Origin: Verrucomicrobiales bacterium | GTDB taxonomy: Bacteria; Verrucomicrobiota; Verrucomicrobiia; Limisphaerales; UBA1100 | Assembly: GCA_002718935.1 (NCBI GenBank) | Contig: PBFV01000002.1 | Span: 1-7,403 of the forward strand | DNA: 7,403 nucleotides | Direction of reading: 5' to 3' | Shown here: one piece after another, positions 6,603 to 7,403 of the stretch | How positions within the stretch are numbered: the stretch's first letter is position 1 | Layout: every line of letters starts with the position of its first letter | Position numbers and translations under genes: made by a program | The notes under the pieces: model-generated | The model's database searches: none | What the model was told of the DNA's origin: nothing | What the model saw: the letters and a program-made list of their open reading frames with translations, nothing else

Positions 6603-7403
6603 GGCGCTCGACCCTGTTTCACTGATCCGCCCGCGGCGCCGCATCCGCGGCATTTCCGCCATCCTGCTTCCCTTTCAGGAAAACGGCGACCCGGACTGGC
6701 CCGCCTTCAGCGCGCACGTGCAGCGCACCGTGGCCGCCGGCCTTGCTCCCGCGGTGAACATGGACACGGGATTTGGCAACCTCATTGATGACGCCACACG
6801 AACCCGGGCGCTGGAATTGACTCGCGCAGTGACTGACGACTTCGTGGCCGGCGCTTTTGTGGGCGATGAACCTGGCGCTCCTTTCAACGCGGACGAATAC
6901 CGCCGCCAAATGGACATGATTCAAAAGCACGGTGGCACGCCGGTAATTTTTCAGTCCTTCGGCCTCACCGGTCATGGTGACGACGCCATCGTGGCCGGCT
7001 ATAAACAGCTCGCCGCGAGTGTAGATGCCATTATTGGCTTTGAGTTGAGCAATTTGTTTGCACCGTTCGGCAAAATTTATTCGCTCGAGGTGTATCGCGG
7101 GCTGCTTGGCGTTGAGCGGTTAATCGGCTCTAAACATTCCTCCCTCAATCGCGAGCTAGAGTGGCAGCGGTTGATGTTGCGGGACGAAGTTCGACCGGAC
7201 TTCCGTGTTTTTACCGGCAACGATCTGGCCATCGATATGGTGATGTATGGCAGCGATTACCTGCTGGGCTTAAGCACCTTTGCCCCGGACATATTTGCCC
7301 GGCGCGATGCCGCGTGGGCTGCCGGTAATCCGGCTTTCTATGAATTAAACGACTGGTTGCAATACCTCGGTTTCCTCACCTTCCGCCCGCCGGTGCCGGC
7401 TTA
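6592..7403 (+). CDS. DapA/NAL-superfamily aldolase-like protein (truncated at the window edge)
   Basis: An open frame of 270 codons runs off the right edge, the last bases being TA of an incomplete codon. The product belongs to the dihydrodipicolinate synthase / N-acetylneuraminate lyase superfamily of TIM-barrel class I aldolases: GISAILLPF as first strand (near 19-27), [13 protein letters not shown] in place of the usual 'TGE' region, the strand LIGSKHSSL with Lys181 at the Schiff-base position, then FTGNDLAI and [11 protein letters not shown], which match the family's 'G.D ... G..G.IS' segment. The catalytic Tyr-Asn pair, 28 residues before the lysine in DapA, reads Ser153-Asn154 here, so true DapA activity is doubtful; substrate and pathway are unknown. 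Start: no in-frame ATG before the first strand, so GTG at 6592, overlapping secA by 11 bases, is the best choice (CTG at 6622 is a poor alternative). The overlap suggests translational coupling to secA. Confidence 0.85.
   Translation, partial: MDAEALDPVSLIRPRRRIRGISAILLPFQENGDPDWPAFSAHVQRTVAAGLAPAVNMDTGFGNLIDDATRTRALELTRAVTDDFVAGAFVGDEPGAPFNADEYRRQMDMIQKHGGTPVIFQSFGLTGHGDDAIVAGYKQLAASVDAIIGFELSNLFAPFGKIYSLEVYRGLLGVERLIGSKHSSLNRELEWQRLMLRDEVRPDFRVFTGNDLAIDMVMYGSDYLLGLSTFAPDIFARRDAAWAAGNPAFYELNDWLQYLGFLTFRPPVPA

Noticed and set aside
6638..6651. Short GCCGC/GCGGC hairpin near the start of the DapA-like gene
   Set aside because: A 5-bp stem in GC-rich coding sequence is expected by chance, and no T-run follows it.
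6619..6975. A 118-codon - strand frame opposite the DapA-like gene
   Set aside because: The + strand frame here carries clear superfamily motifs; the opposite frame is low in recognisable structure and is a shadow.

Overview
This 7.4 kb window is a compact, mostly housekeeping stretch of bacterial chromosome. It has five complete protein genes, a sixth cut by the right edge, and possibly the last codons of a seventh at the left edge. I suspect Verrucomicrobiota or a related PVC lineage. The reasons are the chlamydia-like wording of SecA motif VI (RGRCARQGD), the enlarged SecA preprotein-binding region, the unusual DapA-family protein with Ser at the catalytic Tyr position, and the near absence of Shine-Dalgarno sequences. 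This placement comes from memory of family sequences and not from a search.

Left part (1-963): a small BamE/SmpA-like lipoprotein gene on the + strand converges on a small HAD-superfamily phosphatase-like gene on the - strand. Their TAG stops share one CTAG palindrome. Behind the HAD gene lies a 109-127 bp spacer holding a GC-rich imperfect inverted repeat (903-959) that looks like a dispersed palindromic element and could also end asnS transcription.

Middle (964-3459): asnS (asparaginyl-tRNA synthetase) is on the - strand. It is divergent from a DhnA/FbaB-type class I aldolase on the + strand. The 240 bp between them holds a reasonable promoter for asnS and a 15-bp palindrome upstream of the aldolase.

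Right part (3460-7403): secA, the ATPase motor of the Sec preprotein translocase, follows the aldolase after 77 bp. It is followed, with an 11-bp overlap, by a DapA/N-acetylneuraminate-lyase superfamily gene that starts with GTG and is truncated by the window edge. The aldolase, secA and the DapA-like gene are co-oriented and may form one transcription unit. No shared pathway is obvious: the two aldolases act on small carbon compounds, while SecA moves proteins across the membrane.

I see no mobile element, CRISPR array, phage gene, rRNA or tRNA, and no convincing undescribed multi-gene system. The most interesting points are the substituted DapA-like enzyme coupled to secA, the insertion in SecA, and the inverted repeat at 903-959.
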